Positions 21,913 through 32,699 of a DNA stretch of 64,000 bases are shown here, piece by piece. The stretch comes from Pictodentalium vernedei. Lineage: Eukaryota > Mollusca > Scaphopoda > Dentaliida > Dentaliidae. Position numbers and translations under genes: made by a program. The first letter of the stretch is position 1. Every line of letters starts with the position of its first letter. Under the pieces are notes generated by a model that was given only the letters and a program-made list of their open reading frames with translations, did no database searches and was not told the DNA's origin. The stretch covers positions 255,547,597 to 255,611,596 of the forward strand of contig CM062290.1 in assembly GCA_031216915.1 (NCBI GenBank), read 5' to 3'.

Positions 21913-24097
21913 GACGGCATGTGGGTTCTAGTGGCCTGGTGGTCCCCATTTGAGCAAAAATTAATCTTATGTATTCACATTTACATTCAACTAAAATTTA
22001 CAACGATCTGCTCTGTCAGAATCTGACACCTGGATGTTATTTTAAGGAACTGTCCATATATTGCACTAAGTCAAAATTTGGGATTCCTCGGGGAGTCCAA
22101 ATATGACCCAAATGATGTGATTTGAACATACTGGAATCTGAATCTCCTGAGACGGCTGCATTTCAAATATCATTAGATTCTGACGGGTGGATCTGAAGAA
22201 GATTTTTTAAAGAATATCCCCCATAAGTTAATAATCGGGCTCCCATAGGAAGCCCAAATATTTTTCCCCATATTGCACTAACACTAAGTTAAAATTTAGA
22301 TTGCCATTGGGCGCCAAAATATGAACCCAGAAACTTGATTTGAACAAACTGGACTTCGACTCCACGAAGGATACTGCAAACCAAATATCTGAAGATTCTG
22401 ACTGGTGGATCTGAAGAAGTGGATTTTAAAAGAATATTCCGTGTAGTAGACTAAGTTAAAATTCGGGCTCCGATAGGGTGCCTAAATATACCCTTGGGAC
22501 TTTATTTGACTGATAGATGTGAAGAAGATTGTTAAAGAATATTCCTCATATTGCACCAAGATAAAGTTCGAGTTCCCAGGGGGAGCCCAAATATTACCCC
22601 CAGGACTTGATTTGAACAAACTTGAATCTAACCCACCCAAAGGATGCTCTATATCAATCATCAAAAGATTCTGATTGGTGGATCTGAAGAATATTTTTTT
22701 AAAATGTTCCTCATATTGGACCGAGTTAAAATTCAGGCTCCTATATGAAGCCAAATATGAGCCCAGGGACTTGATTTGAACAAACGTGAATCACAACCCA
22801 CTGAGGAAGCTACATACTAAATATCAAAAGACTCTGACTGGTGGATCTGAATGAGATTTTTAAAAAAAATATTCCTTAAGTTTCTGCAACTTAAAATTCG
22901 GGCTCACACAGTGAGCCCAAATATGACTCCAGGGACTTAATTTGAACAAACTTAAAGCTGAACCCCCTCCACCCCACCCCACCCCACCCCCACCAAAGAT
23001 GCAGTATACCAAATATCAAGAGATTTTGACTGGTAGATCTTAAAAAGATTGTTAAAATAAATGTCTTCATATCGCAAGTTAACATTTGGGTCCTTATAGC
23101 GAGTCAAATATGAACACAGGGACTTGATTTGAACAAACGTGAATCCCAACCCACAAAGTATGCTACATACCAAATATCAAAAGACTCTGACAGATGACTC
23201 TGAAGAAGTATTCCTCATGTTACACTATGTTAAAATTCAGGCTACCACAGTGAGCTCAAATATGACTCCAGGGACTTAGTTTGAACAAACTTCATGCTGA
23301 CTCTCCTAAAGATGCAGTATCCCAAATATCAAAAGATTTTTAAAGAATCCTCATATTGGACTAAGGTAAAGTTCGAGTTCCCAGAGGGAGCCCAAATATG
23401 AACCCAAGGACTTGATTTGAACAAATTTGAATTGCAACCCACTGAGGATGCTACATACCAAACATCAAAAGATTCTGACTTGTGGATCTGAAGAAGACGA
23501 TGTTTTTAAAAATATTCCTCATGTTACACTAAATAAAAGTTCTGGCTCCCACTGTGAGCCCAAATATGACTCCAGTGACTTAATTTGAACAAACGTAGAG
23601 CCCCCCCCCCCCCCCCCCCCCAGCTCAAAAAAAGATGCAGATTACGAAATATCAAGATATTTTTACAAGTAGATCTGAAATTTTAAAATAAATTTCCTCA
23701 TGTTGCACCAAGTTAAAGGGAACCCAAATATGCACCCAGGAACTTGTTTCGAGCAATCTGAATCTGACCCCTCTCAGGATGTTGTATACCAAGTATCAAA
23801 AGATTCTGATTGGTAGTTCTGGAGAATTTTTTTTTAAAATTTTTATATCATGGGCGCTAACAGAATTATGCCCCTTCTGGTGTATCCTGTGGGCGTAGCA
23901 ACTTTATTTGAACAAAGTGAATTGACAAATAATAAGGAACATGCATGTAAAGTTTGGTGCAATTCAGCCAAGAGGAAGTCCATAATGTAAAGTTCATGCT
24001 GGACGGACAGACGGACAACAGACGACTGACGATTGACAAAAAGTGATCACTAAAGCTCCCACTGAGCTAAGTGAGCTTCGCTCAAATGAGCTAAAAA
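21548..24097. mobile_element. Pearl-like element 2, largest copy
   Basis: Left end GGCCCTTAGGAGCCTTAATC then GCTCACATGA; right end TGAGCTTCGCTCAAATGAGC then TAAAAAA. The core is about twelve imperfect units near 165 bp, each starting GAGCCCAAATATGACYCC and running through GACTTGATTTGAACAAAC, GATGCTACATACCAAATAT and TGGATCTGAAGAAG. A short GGAC tail is at 23999-24020. A CT microsatellite (about 21866-21911) and C runs (21762-21775 and 23599-23620) lie inside. No coding capacity. Confidence 0.6.
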
Positions 24098-24749
24098 ATA
24101 AACTTCGCTTGTGACACAAAGATTTGCCAATTTTATATGAAAATTCAAAATTAACTCAGCACTTAACAAAGTGAACGAGTTTGGGTGCAATCGCACCGCT
24201 GATACCCCTCTTCTGCACTCAATTCGTGTTCTTTATCAAAGCCATGCCTGTGGCGTGCAGTTGAATAATTAATGGTGATAGCCAGATAACATAACGTCTG
24301 AAGTGCTGAAAAACCAACTTAATAGAAACAGCAGACTTGGTTAAGTTGAATGAATTTATTTCCGAGAAACCTGATCACCACAGATAAATTTCAAGGAGGA
24401 TTAAGGTCAAAACTAGATTTCAAACAATTCAATGAATAAAATATCAAATTCCCGCATAAATTTCTATGTATTATGAATTTCCATTAATTTTTTAAATGTT
24501 TGATCGATTTTGACACAGTTTTTTTACGATTAATGTCAGAGGTGCTGTCCCTTTTGTTTTATGTACGAAGATAAACGAGAACATCATTCAAAATAGTCAC
24601 TTAAAACATCGACCGAAAGCTCCCATGAATGTACCTGAATCTGCCCAACCTTTCTTTCCCATTGCCCCTTGAGTGGAATAAGGCGCTATAAGAAATGCTT
24701 TAGCTTTGCAAATGGCGCCTCGTGCTACTCAAGGAACGATTTATTTTCT
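24098..24749. other. No gene recognised
   Basis: AT-rich spacer between a pearl-like element and a MITE. No motif seen. Confidence 0.35.
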
Positions 24750-24753
24750 TTAA

Positions 24754-24880
24754 CCCTTTACCTAACATGAAAAGCAGACGACACTTGCAAACAAAATTCT
24801 TGAATAATTATTTTATTTCATTTTTTGTCTCAAAAACATAGGTTATGACACCTCATTGGAACGAGCTGAAATCATTCATC
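24754..24880. mobile_element. TTAA MITE family A, half copy
   Basis: After TTAA (24750-24753) the sequence CCCTTTACCTAACATGAAAA continues to GTCTCAAAAACATAGGTTATG and CCTCATTGGAACGAGC, then stops matching before the second arm. Only the left half is present. Confidence 0.55.
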
Positions 24881-25072
24881 ATTCATCAGATGTCACAGTG
24901 CAATGCCTCAACTGTCTTTTTGATGAAAATATAAATATATCTCTTCACATATCTCACTTTTATCAAATATCCCCAACTTTTTTTTAATAGTATACAAGCA
25001 GGAGTTTCTAGTCATTGGTCTTTGTTGATAATGAATTAATAAATATATTATCTTACATTATCTCCATTAAAA

Positions 25073-25312
25073 CCCTTTACACAATGCAGACGATATCAAA
25101 ATTTATTATTTTAAATATCATTTTTTAATTTTTTTTTAAAAATTTCAACAAAACCATATCAAGTGGCCCCTCAATGGAACGAGTTCGACGAGCTCGTTCC
25201 AACGAGGGGGTCACATGATATGTTTTTGTTGAAATTTTTCGAAAAATAATATTTTTTCTGCTGCTGAATTTGCATATTATGCGGCGGATGCGGCGATTCG
25301 CTGGGTAAAGGG
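25073..25312. mobile_element. Palindromic TTAA MITE, family B copy 1
   Basis: Starts CCCTTTACACAATGC and ends CTGGGTAAAGGG, with TTAA after it (25313-25316) and TTAAAA before it. The centre is an imperfect palindrome built on ACGAGTTCGACGAGCTCGTT with arms reading CATATCAAGTGGCCCC and GGGTCACATGATATG. No coding capacity. Confidence 0.65.
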
Positions 25313-25477
25313 TTAAACTATCATACAGCAGGCCACCAAATGTGTCCATGGGACACTAATGCCCCGCTTTATGAAAAACTATAGTTTAGTGGTCAACAAA
25401 GTCCAAAAAGGAGTCATAACTCATAAAAATTATCGCACCACATTTGATGGAAATCAAGTTAACACCCGGAAACCAAA

Positions 25478-26260
25478 ATCAACATGTTTTCTAAGTCGGA
25501 AAAGGGTCATAACTTTACCAACAAATATCGGACCACGACCACAATCAATCCCAACCTGTATTATGTGGTTATAAACCTCTGTACAAAATTGTGTTTCATT
25601 TCGTTCGGAAAACAATATCAACATGTTTTCTAAGTCGGAAAAGGGACATAACTCTACCCAAAAATATCAGACCAAGCCCATTATCAATCCCAACCTGTAT
25701 TATGTGGTTATAAACCTATATATGGGGGCGCGGTGGCGCTGTGGTAACCGGCTCTCGACAGATCACCGAAGTTAAGCAGCGTCGAACCCGGTTAGTCCTT
25801 GGATGGGTGACCGTCTGAGCGATCGATTCGGACTTCCGCGTTGTGTCCATGGGCAAGGCACTTAACCCCGATTGCCCACATGGGGGCACGAAGATGTCGT
25901 ATACTAAGGCGTACTGCACGTCGATGGTGCGCATGTCTTCACCCAATCTAACCCTGTCTGTGCTGCAGTGCGGAGTTACGATGTTGTGGAGCTGGCAACT
26001 GCTCGTCGTTGCTCGGTATTCTCTCCAGGTACTCCAGCTTCCTCCACCCGAAAAACTGTTACCGACACGATATGACCTTGGCTGCTAAAGGGTAGTTAAA
26101 CCTGAATAAATAAATAATTAAATAATACAATTTTGTTTCATTTCGTTCAGGCAGACAAAAGTTACCGTCCGGAAACCATTTGTTTCGGACACATGGACAG
26201 ACGGACGAACAGACGGACAGGGCGGCGACGATATGCTCCCCTGAATTTTTTTTTCGGAGA
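25478..26260 (+). mobile_element. Tandem array with GGAC-type tail, interrupted by a SINE
   Basis: Two units near 139 bp begin ATCAACATGTTTTCTAAGTC (25478 and 25617). The 5S-headed SINE enters the second unit after TTATAAACCTATA. The unit resumes after the SINE with AATTTTGTTTCATTTCGTTC and ends in a short GGAC-rich tail (GGACAGACGGACGAACAGAC, about 26196-26220). The layout is like the other pearl-like elements but the unit differs. Confidence 0.5.
25724..26126 (+). repeat. 5S rRNA-headed SINE with the shared SINE body
   Basis: The head at about 25758-25818 reads GATCACCGAAGTTAAGCAGC then CCCGGTTAGT and CCTTGGATGGGTGACCG. This is the internal promoter region (A-block, intermediate element, C-block) of 5S rRNA. 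It is preceded by TGGCGCTGTGGTAACC, which itself looks A-box-like. From TTGTGTCCATGGGCAAGGCA to CTCTCCAGGTACTCCAGC the body is the same as in the tRNA-headed SINEs. The tail differs: ACCTTGGCTGCTAAAGGG, then AATAAATAAATAATT. It is not a 5S gene, since the 5S part is short and embedded. Confidence 0.85.
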
Positions 26261-27729
26261 ACATAATAAAAAGCAACAACTGATGCGCGATCTCGTCAAA
26301 GTGAGATCGTGCGTTAGCTGTTGCTAATATTTTGGTGTAAATTCCGTTAAGACTTGAACAACGTGCCTGGCGCAGTAAAAACAAAAAGCCGGAAACAACT
26401 TTTTTGTATCGGTTACCAACATGTGATACAGCGTAACCAGCCAACGGGTTGCGGGGTAAGGCTTTCTTACCAGCTCTGTGTAGCAAAAGCTGGTTGTATC
26501 CAAAAGACGGTTACGTGGTGCTGGGCCTGAAAAAAATGCGTAAATGACCAAAAATGCAATTTTTTTTCTCCACATAAAATCTTGTTTAACCTTTTATTTT
26601 CAATTATATGGCCAATCGGGCCATTTAAAACATATAAACTATCATATTAGGGGATTAGGTAAAACTAAATCCATATGTATTCCATGTTGATACCCGCCGC
26701 TAATGGTGTCCACGTTGTTATAGAGAAGTCGTTGGCATATGTGCATCAGACAAATTGAAATACATGTCAAGTATTTTCAAATATCAACATGAAACTACTT
26801 GAAATTGTGATTTAATCCGTCTGATTTAGTGTACAAAGGTGTTTCTTGGATGCATGGGCATGGGCATCCATCTATCCTCCCTAATCTATCTGACCGCTGC
26901 ATGTTAATTGAAGGAGAAATAGTCCACAATAATTTCAGAAAGTTTAAATGAACAAAATCATAATACCACCTGATGTCAAAACAATAAAACAGAAAGAACT
27001 ACCCCCAACCTATCCCCCCCCCCCCCCCCCACAAGCTTAGTTGGCATGAACTGAACACTGTTTATTAGTTAAAGAGGCCAACTTAACAAGATGACTGCTA
27101 TGCAGTATCAATCAATAACCTTCACCGCCCCAGCAAGATATGCATACATTCAAACTGTGAGTGTAACTTCCCCCACATCACATGAACATACCACAGAAAT
27201 ACTGAAGGTGAATTTTTGCTACCCCCATCCCTATTAGCTTCAAAATGAGGAATGAAGAGCGCTTTATATGTAGTAGACCTGCCAAACTAGTACAGACTAC
27301 GGCATCAGGGAGTGTATTATCTAGGACTTATTCGGAATTTATTCTGACTTATTCAAACTTATTTGATAATATTTTGTTACCATTTCCATTCAAACTCATT
27401 AGAATTATCTCCCTTGCAGCCTCAGCGGTTTATTAAAGTGCTGGAATAGTCAGTGGAACGGTCTTAGATATTAAGAAACGGAACAATTCTCGGATAGACA
27501 GGGCTTGGTCTGCATTTTATGCTTTTTTCTAAGATTTTAGGGGGTGGGTCCCCCAAAAATGCCGGGAAAAAATAATAAAAGTTGTAGGTAGGGGGTGATG
27601 GGTGCCTGTAGGGGGAAACAATTTTTTTTACCCTGTATCTGCAAATTTTTCCCAGACACTCCCCCCCCCCCCCCCCCCCACCCCCGATAACTTCGCCAAT
27701 TATGTTAGTATAGTATATCATAAGTTTCT
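26261..27729. other. No gene recognised; two long C tracts
   Basis: Non-coding stretch. C runs are at about 27008-27022 and 27661-27679. The second follows GCAAATTTTTCCCAGACACT, similar to the sequence before the C tract at 6.09 kb. Short open frames show no motif. Confidence 0.4.
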
Positions 27730-27975
27730 CCTCTTAGTGGCCGTACCCCGATCCGGACCCTGAAAGTGACGCCATCGTCACGTGATCACTTGCGTCATGT
27801 TTTGTTGCCATGGTAGCCCGCGCGTGCGTCGATGTGTTGACATTACCATCGTGATACGTGGTGTCGGCGTGCATGCGGAGCGCGTGTTTGGGTGACACGT
27901 ATTTTCATTGCCCATTTTGTATAGTGGGGGCCACCATCTTTGTTTCACGGTCTCACGTGGTTGCTATGAAACTGG
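27730..27975. promoter_or_regulatory. CpG-rich patch with factor-site-like motifs
   Basis: This 250-bp patch has far more CpG than its surroundings. It contains CACGTG cores at about 27779 and 27954, an RFX X-box-like GTTGCCATGGTAGC (about 27804-27817) with a weaker GGTTGCTATG near 27958, and GCCACCATCTTTG, close to a YY1 site. That is the composition of a promoter or enhancer, but I see no exon beside it. The function is inferred from motif spelling only. Confidence 0.25.
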
Positions 27976-28829
27976 AAGGCTTCTAATAGGAAAACGGATG
28001 TGTTCGGAGGGTCTGTTAAATTGAATGGGAGCACATATAACCCGGAAACTACCAAAAATCACCAAAAACGACAATAAATCAGCGAAGCAAACTTTATTTG
28101 GTTCGGAATACCCCTGAAGCCCCTTTATTTCAGTAACACATAGTGCTATAGTCCCCTGAAAGGCGCAACCCATTAAATTGGAGTATGACTAATTACCACA
28201 AACAACCCGACAGCCGTTCATTTGGATCGAATTTCACCGGTAAAGGAGAACTTGTGTCCCATAGTAAACAAGAACATCCCCACTTCTCTGGGTTCCCTCG
28301 GGGATTATGATTTGAAAGAAACACTGGAAGAAGAATGTTGCGGAACTCACATCATACAAACTCAATACACGACATTGTTATTAGTGCCTGTAAGACACCG
28401 CCTCGCGTGGCTTACCTGTACTCGAGGAGCCCATGCTGGCGTCGTGAAGGCTTATTGCTTGACGCATTGGCTATGGTGCTTAACATCACTACTTTCCATA
28501 GGACATTTTATTGTTCTGACTGCCCTCTCTCTTCCCATATGTCCAATTAACCCTCTTACATTTTAGCTTGGGTCAAATGTCATTTACTGATGTCAAAAAG
28601 CCATGCATGTAATGGAATTGATTGAAACGAACAATAGAAAATTATTTATAAATGAAATGACCATGGTGCATGTTCTTTTATGTGGGAGCGACCGCTCCAT
28701 CAGTCTTTCTCTCATCTAGATGCTTCTGCATTAATTAACAGCCCAAGACCAAGTAAGCTGTTGTCCTTTAGTTGGGACGACGCCTATAAAAGAACTAGCG
28801 TTATTTGTCCGTCTGTTCGGATCAAACAT
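27976..28829. other. No gene recognised
   Basis: Non-coding sequence. A TATAAAAG string at about 28786-28793 lies upstream of the dispersed repeat starting at 28830; nothing else supports a promoter. Confidence 0.3.
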
Positions 28830-29007
28830 CTTTTTATGATGAAACTCACTCTTAGATGCGTTCGAAGGATGAACGTGTCGAGATGTACAGTTATTTTGCG
28901 TGTCCATTAATCCGTCATTTCCTCGATCAAATGACTGTCCGTGATCAAAGTTCCACTATGGTCGTAGCTCCGTGTAAGTAGTCGATGCTGGCATTGTATC
29001 AAACTGA
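28830..29007 (+). repeat. Dispersed repeat, copy 1
   Basis: The sequence matches the complement of about 40503-40680 over some 175 bp with moderate divergence, sharing GTCGAGATGTACAGT, GATCAAATGACTGT and GTTCCACTATGG. A short ATG-started frame is not conserved in length between the copies, so I treat it as non-coding. Confidence 0.6.
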
Positions 29008-29764
29008 TCTAGTGAACAGTGAACAGTTTCAGTGTTATTCTCTCGTCAGTTTGGACTGAGTTGCTCAAGTGCCTCCCCTGTCATTACGATTTGTTGTAAG
29101 TCTCCAACTTGACCAGTATAGACCAAGTTCGTCATAAGTGTCCAGTCACTCCAGACAGAGTTCCGTATCGTGTCTGCCCAGCCAGCCCAAAGCAATAAGG
29201 CAGAAACTGGCCAATCGATGAATTATGTATAATGTCAGTCATCACTATTCGCGTGCGCTCGCACTTGCATTTGTTACTCTTGTATTGTTTGGTGCAGTTG
29301 CGGAAAAAATGAGCATTCCGTCTATTTTAGTTGATTTTCTCGTCACTGACATTCAAGTAGGATAGCATCCCACTGGGTTATCATAACAGTGCAATTTCGA
29401 GCTAAAAGAAGCTACTTCTTAAGATTAATTCCGCTTATGAATAATTCAATACGTCTGTAAATAATTATTTACATTGTAGCTGTACGTTCAACGGGTTACA
29501 GACACGGAAAATTAATACATATCATAAGTTAACAGAAAAAGAGCGTCTGGAATTCAAATTGCTTCCTTGACAATACTGCCCTTGAGAAGAAATAACTTTC
29601 ATGAACATGCAGCTGGAACTGGTTGAACTGCTACGTCTGTTCCGACCGAATAAATTCACCAGGCGGATTGTGTTCACGAGCTGATTACACCCACAATCGC
29701 AAGCCGAATGCATTCGCAAACGTGCCGAATGGATGAAAATGATAGAAAAACAAACCAACCTATC
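29008..29764. other. No gene recognised
   Basis: Non-coding spacer before the 32-bp minisatellite. No motif seen. Confidence 0.35.
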
Positions 29765-31004
29765 TGTTATGCCCTTTAATTTGAAAACATTCCTGTAATT
29801 TGGGCCTTTAATTTGAGAACATTCCTTTAATGTAGGAACATTCCTGTAATTTTAGCCTCTAATTTGGGAATATACCTGCAATTTTGGCCTTTAATTTTGG
29901 AACACACCTGTAATTTTAGCCTTCAATTTGGGAACATTCCTGTAATTTTAGCCTTTAATTTGAGAACATTCCTTTAATTTGGGAACATTCCTGTAATTTT
30001 TGCCTCTAATTTGGAAATATTTCCGTAATTTTAGCCTTTAATTTGGGAACATTCCTGTAATTGTAGACTTCAATTTGGGACCATTCCTGTAATTTTAGCC
30101 TTTAATTTGAGAACATTCCTTTAATTTGGGAACATTTCTGTAATTTTAGCCTTTAATTTGGGGCAATTTCTCTAATTGTAGCCTTTAACTTGGGAACATT
30201 CTTGGAATTTTCGCCTTTAATTTGGGAACATTCCTGTAACTGTGGCCTTTAATTTGGGAACATTCCTGTAATTTTAGCCTTTAATTTGGGAACATTCCTG
30301 TAATTTTAGCCTTTAATTTGGGAACATTCCTGTAATTGTAGCCTTTAATTTGGGAACATTCCTTTAATTTGGGAACATTCTTGGAATTTTAACCTTTAAT
30401 TTGGGAACATTCCTGTAACTGTAGCCTTTAATTTGGGAATATTCCTGTAATTGTAGCCTTTAATTTGGGAACAGTTCTGTAATTTTAGCCTTTAATTTGA
30501 GAGTATTTCTGTAACTTTAGCCTTTTATTTGGGAACATTCCTGTAATTGTAGCCTTTAATTTGGGAACATTCCTTTAATTTGGGAACATTCCTGTAATTT
30601 TAGTCTTTAATTTGGGAACATTCCTGTAATTTTAGCCTTTAATTTGGGAACAGTTCTGTAATTTTAGCCTTTAATTTGGGAACATTCCTGTAATTGTAGC
30701 CTTTAATTTGGGAACATTCCCGTAATTTTAGCCTTTAATTTGGGAACATTTCTGTAATTTTAGCCTTTAATTTGGGAACATTCCTGTAATTGTAGCCTTT
30801 AATATCAGAACATTACTTAAATTTGGCAACATTCCTGTAATTTTAGCATTTAATTTGGGAACATTCCTGTAATTGTAGCCTTTAATTTGAGAACATCCCC
30901 GTAATTTTAGCCTTTAATTTGGGAACATTTCTGTAATGTTAGCCCTTAATTTGGGAACATTCCTGTAATTTTAGCCTCTAATTTGGAAACGTTTCTGTAA
31001 TTTA
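29765..31004. repeat. 32-bp AT-rich minisatellite, about 40 units
   Basis: The unit is close to TTTGGGAACATTCCTGTAAT followed by TTTAGCCTTTAA. Some units are a shortened 19-bp form (GGGAACATTCCTTTAATTT) placed at intervals, giving a compound pattern. It includes many GGGAACATTCC stretches. No stable open frame crosses it. Confidence 0.88.
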
Positions 31005-31607
31005 GGGACATCAGCCACCACTGTGAGCTTGATGGAATTTAAAAGCCTGATATATGCTTTTACCAGGTTAGAAATACAAGCTCAAGCATGCCTTACATGC
31101 AATTAGACGAATGCCGAACTCCATTTAAGCCATAATGGAAAACCAAAGTAAACTTTTTAACTTAGTTGTGAAGCGACCTCTTTTTATCATGCCTTTTCAT
31201 AGAATACGCCCCTTATTCTCTGGATGGAAAAGCCATTCTACTGATATTTTACTGGGAATCCACTCCAACGCTCTGAAGGTTGACATTTGCTTCTAGCTGA
31301 GAGACAAGGAAGAGAAGTTGAAAAATTTGAGAAATTAAGAGGAGTTGCCGAGCAACCTACATAATTATATCAGCTGTGTATTAATTTCACTTATGACATA
31401 GAAAAACGATGCATGCGATACAACTGAATGCTACATTCAGATATCAAGGAATGGATGAGGGAAAAATGCCTTAAAATGAGCCTTAATAAAAACGGAAGTG
31501 ATATACATATGTTTACCACATCAACTAATGAAAATATCCAAATTGTACTTCAATTATAAATATTCAAGATTCAACTATTGTCTCAAGCAGCTGTGCCTGT
31601 AGTCTTC
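31005..31607. other. No gene recognised
   Basis: Non-coding spacer between the minisatellite and a LINE 3' end. Confidence 0.35.
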
Positions 31608-31608
31608 C

Positions 31609-31657
<49 letters not shown>

Positions 31658-32030
31658 TATTGTCTTTCATTCCCGTACATAGGTATATGACAACTAACAA
31701 TGTGATTATATGCACAACAATAAACACAAACAGACAAAATACAACCATACAATAAAACTTATAAAATGGGAATATATGTACCTGGTACTAGCAACATCTT
31801 GAGTCTTTTTTTAAACTTTTTGCAGTTGCCTGAGCATCCACGCGTTTTTTAAACGAATTATGGACATACAGTATAACTTTAGATGTTATGCCAGAATCAT
31901 GATCAAAAGATCCGATTAACGTCTTTGCTAGATCTGTCTGACTCACGCCATCAACGCAAGGAAGAGTGGAGTTAATTTCCTGTAGGAGTACTTCTTTGTC
32001 GCCAGAGTAGAGAGAGTACTCAAACAGAAA
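31608..32030 (-). pseudogene. LINE C-terminal piece and (ATT)n tail (piece 3 of 3)
   Basis: On the minus strand the coding part reads FLFEYSLYSGDKEVLLQEI and, further on, SFKKRVDAQATAKSLKKDS, ending in a stop. An AATAAAG-type sequence and an ATT repeat (31608-31655 on this strand) follow, as at LINE 3' ends. At 32030 the LINE sequence stops and the DIRS-like element begins. The continuation upstream of the protein, FCSFCSNKIEDEFHF, is at 38484-38530. Confidence 0.7.
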
Positions 32031-32146
32031 TCTAAATTTTATAGTAAATTTCCTTTCTTATTATACCTACCACAATTGTTTACTACAGGCTTGCACTACA
32101 GTGGAAGTCCCTAACTCGGATAAAATACTCTCTATTTTTGTCTTTC

Positions 32147-32314
32147 CCAAGCAAGTTGGGAAAGAAAAGTGGTGCAAAAGCACCAATAAAAATGAGCCAA
32201 AACTGGGTCGAGTGCAACCGGCGCAGACCCAGTACGGGACGCTCTCTCCCAAGTACAACTCCACGACTTCCGTTGCCAGTGCGCATATACAGTCTCTAAA
32301 GACTCATTCTTTTT
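32147..32314. repeat. DIRS inverted terminal repeat, 3' side
   Basis: It is the complement of 38316-38482, including GCACCAATAAAAATGAGCC versus GCACCAATAAAAATAAGCC. Short open frames shared by the two repeats come from this duplication and are not genes. Confidence 0.88.
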
Positions 32315-32394
32315 GAATCCGTAAACGTTAGAGTTATGTGATCAGCGGGGAGGAAAGATTCTTTACCCATAAAGAAGACGGGAGGGCCTCCATG

Positions 32395-32446
32395 TAAACA
32401 ATTGTGGTCGGTATAATAAGAAAGGAAATTTACTATAAAATTTAGA
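32395..32446. repeat. DIRS internal complementary region
   Basis: 52 bases complementary to the element's outer end at 32031-32082, one mismatch. In DIRS models this splint aligns the ends for circle formation. Confidence 0.8.
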
Positions 32447-32699
32447 TTTCTTATCAACCTACTCACAATTGTTTACTACAGGCTGAATAGACAAAAGGCT
32501 GGAGGGAATCGCATAACCAACCCCCACATAACCCTAGTGCACTGGAACCGTGAAGTAGAAGGAAGAGGTCCCGAGGCTTATCAACCATAAAGTCGCAATC
32601 ATTGGTAAAGGACAATGAAAAGAGACATATGAGCCTGTGTGACACACAGACAGAAAAAGGGCAGTAACAGCACAAGGCTGAAACTGACCTTCAAGAAGC

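Noticed and set aside
25758-25818. 5S rRNA gene
   Set aside because: Only the internal promoter part is present, fused to a SINE body; the outer stems of 5S are missing.
28222-28566. 114-codon plus-strand gene with a hydrophobic C-terminus
   Set aside because: No recognisable family, and an overlapping frame of similar quality exists; no splice or promoter support.
29765-31004. CRISPR-like array
   Set aside because: No unique spacers; the whole unit repeats, and the context is animal DNA.
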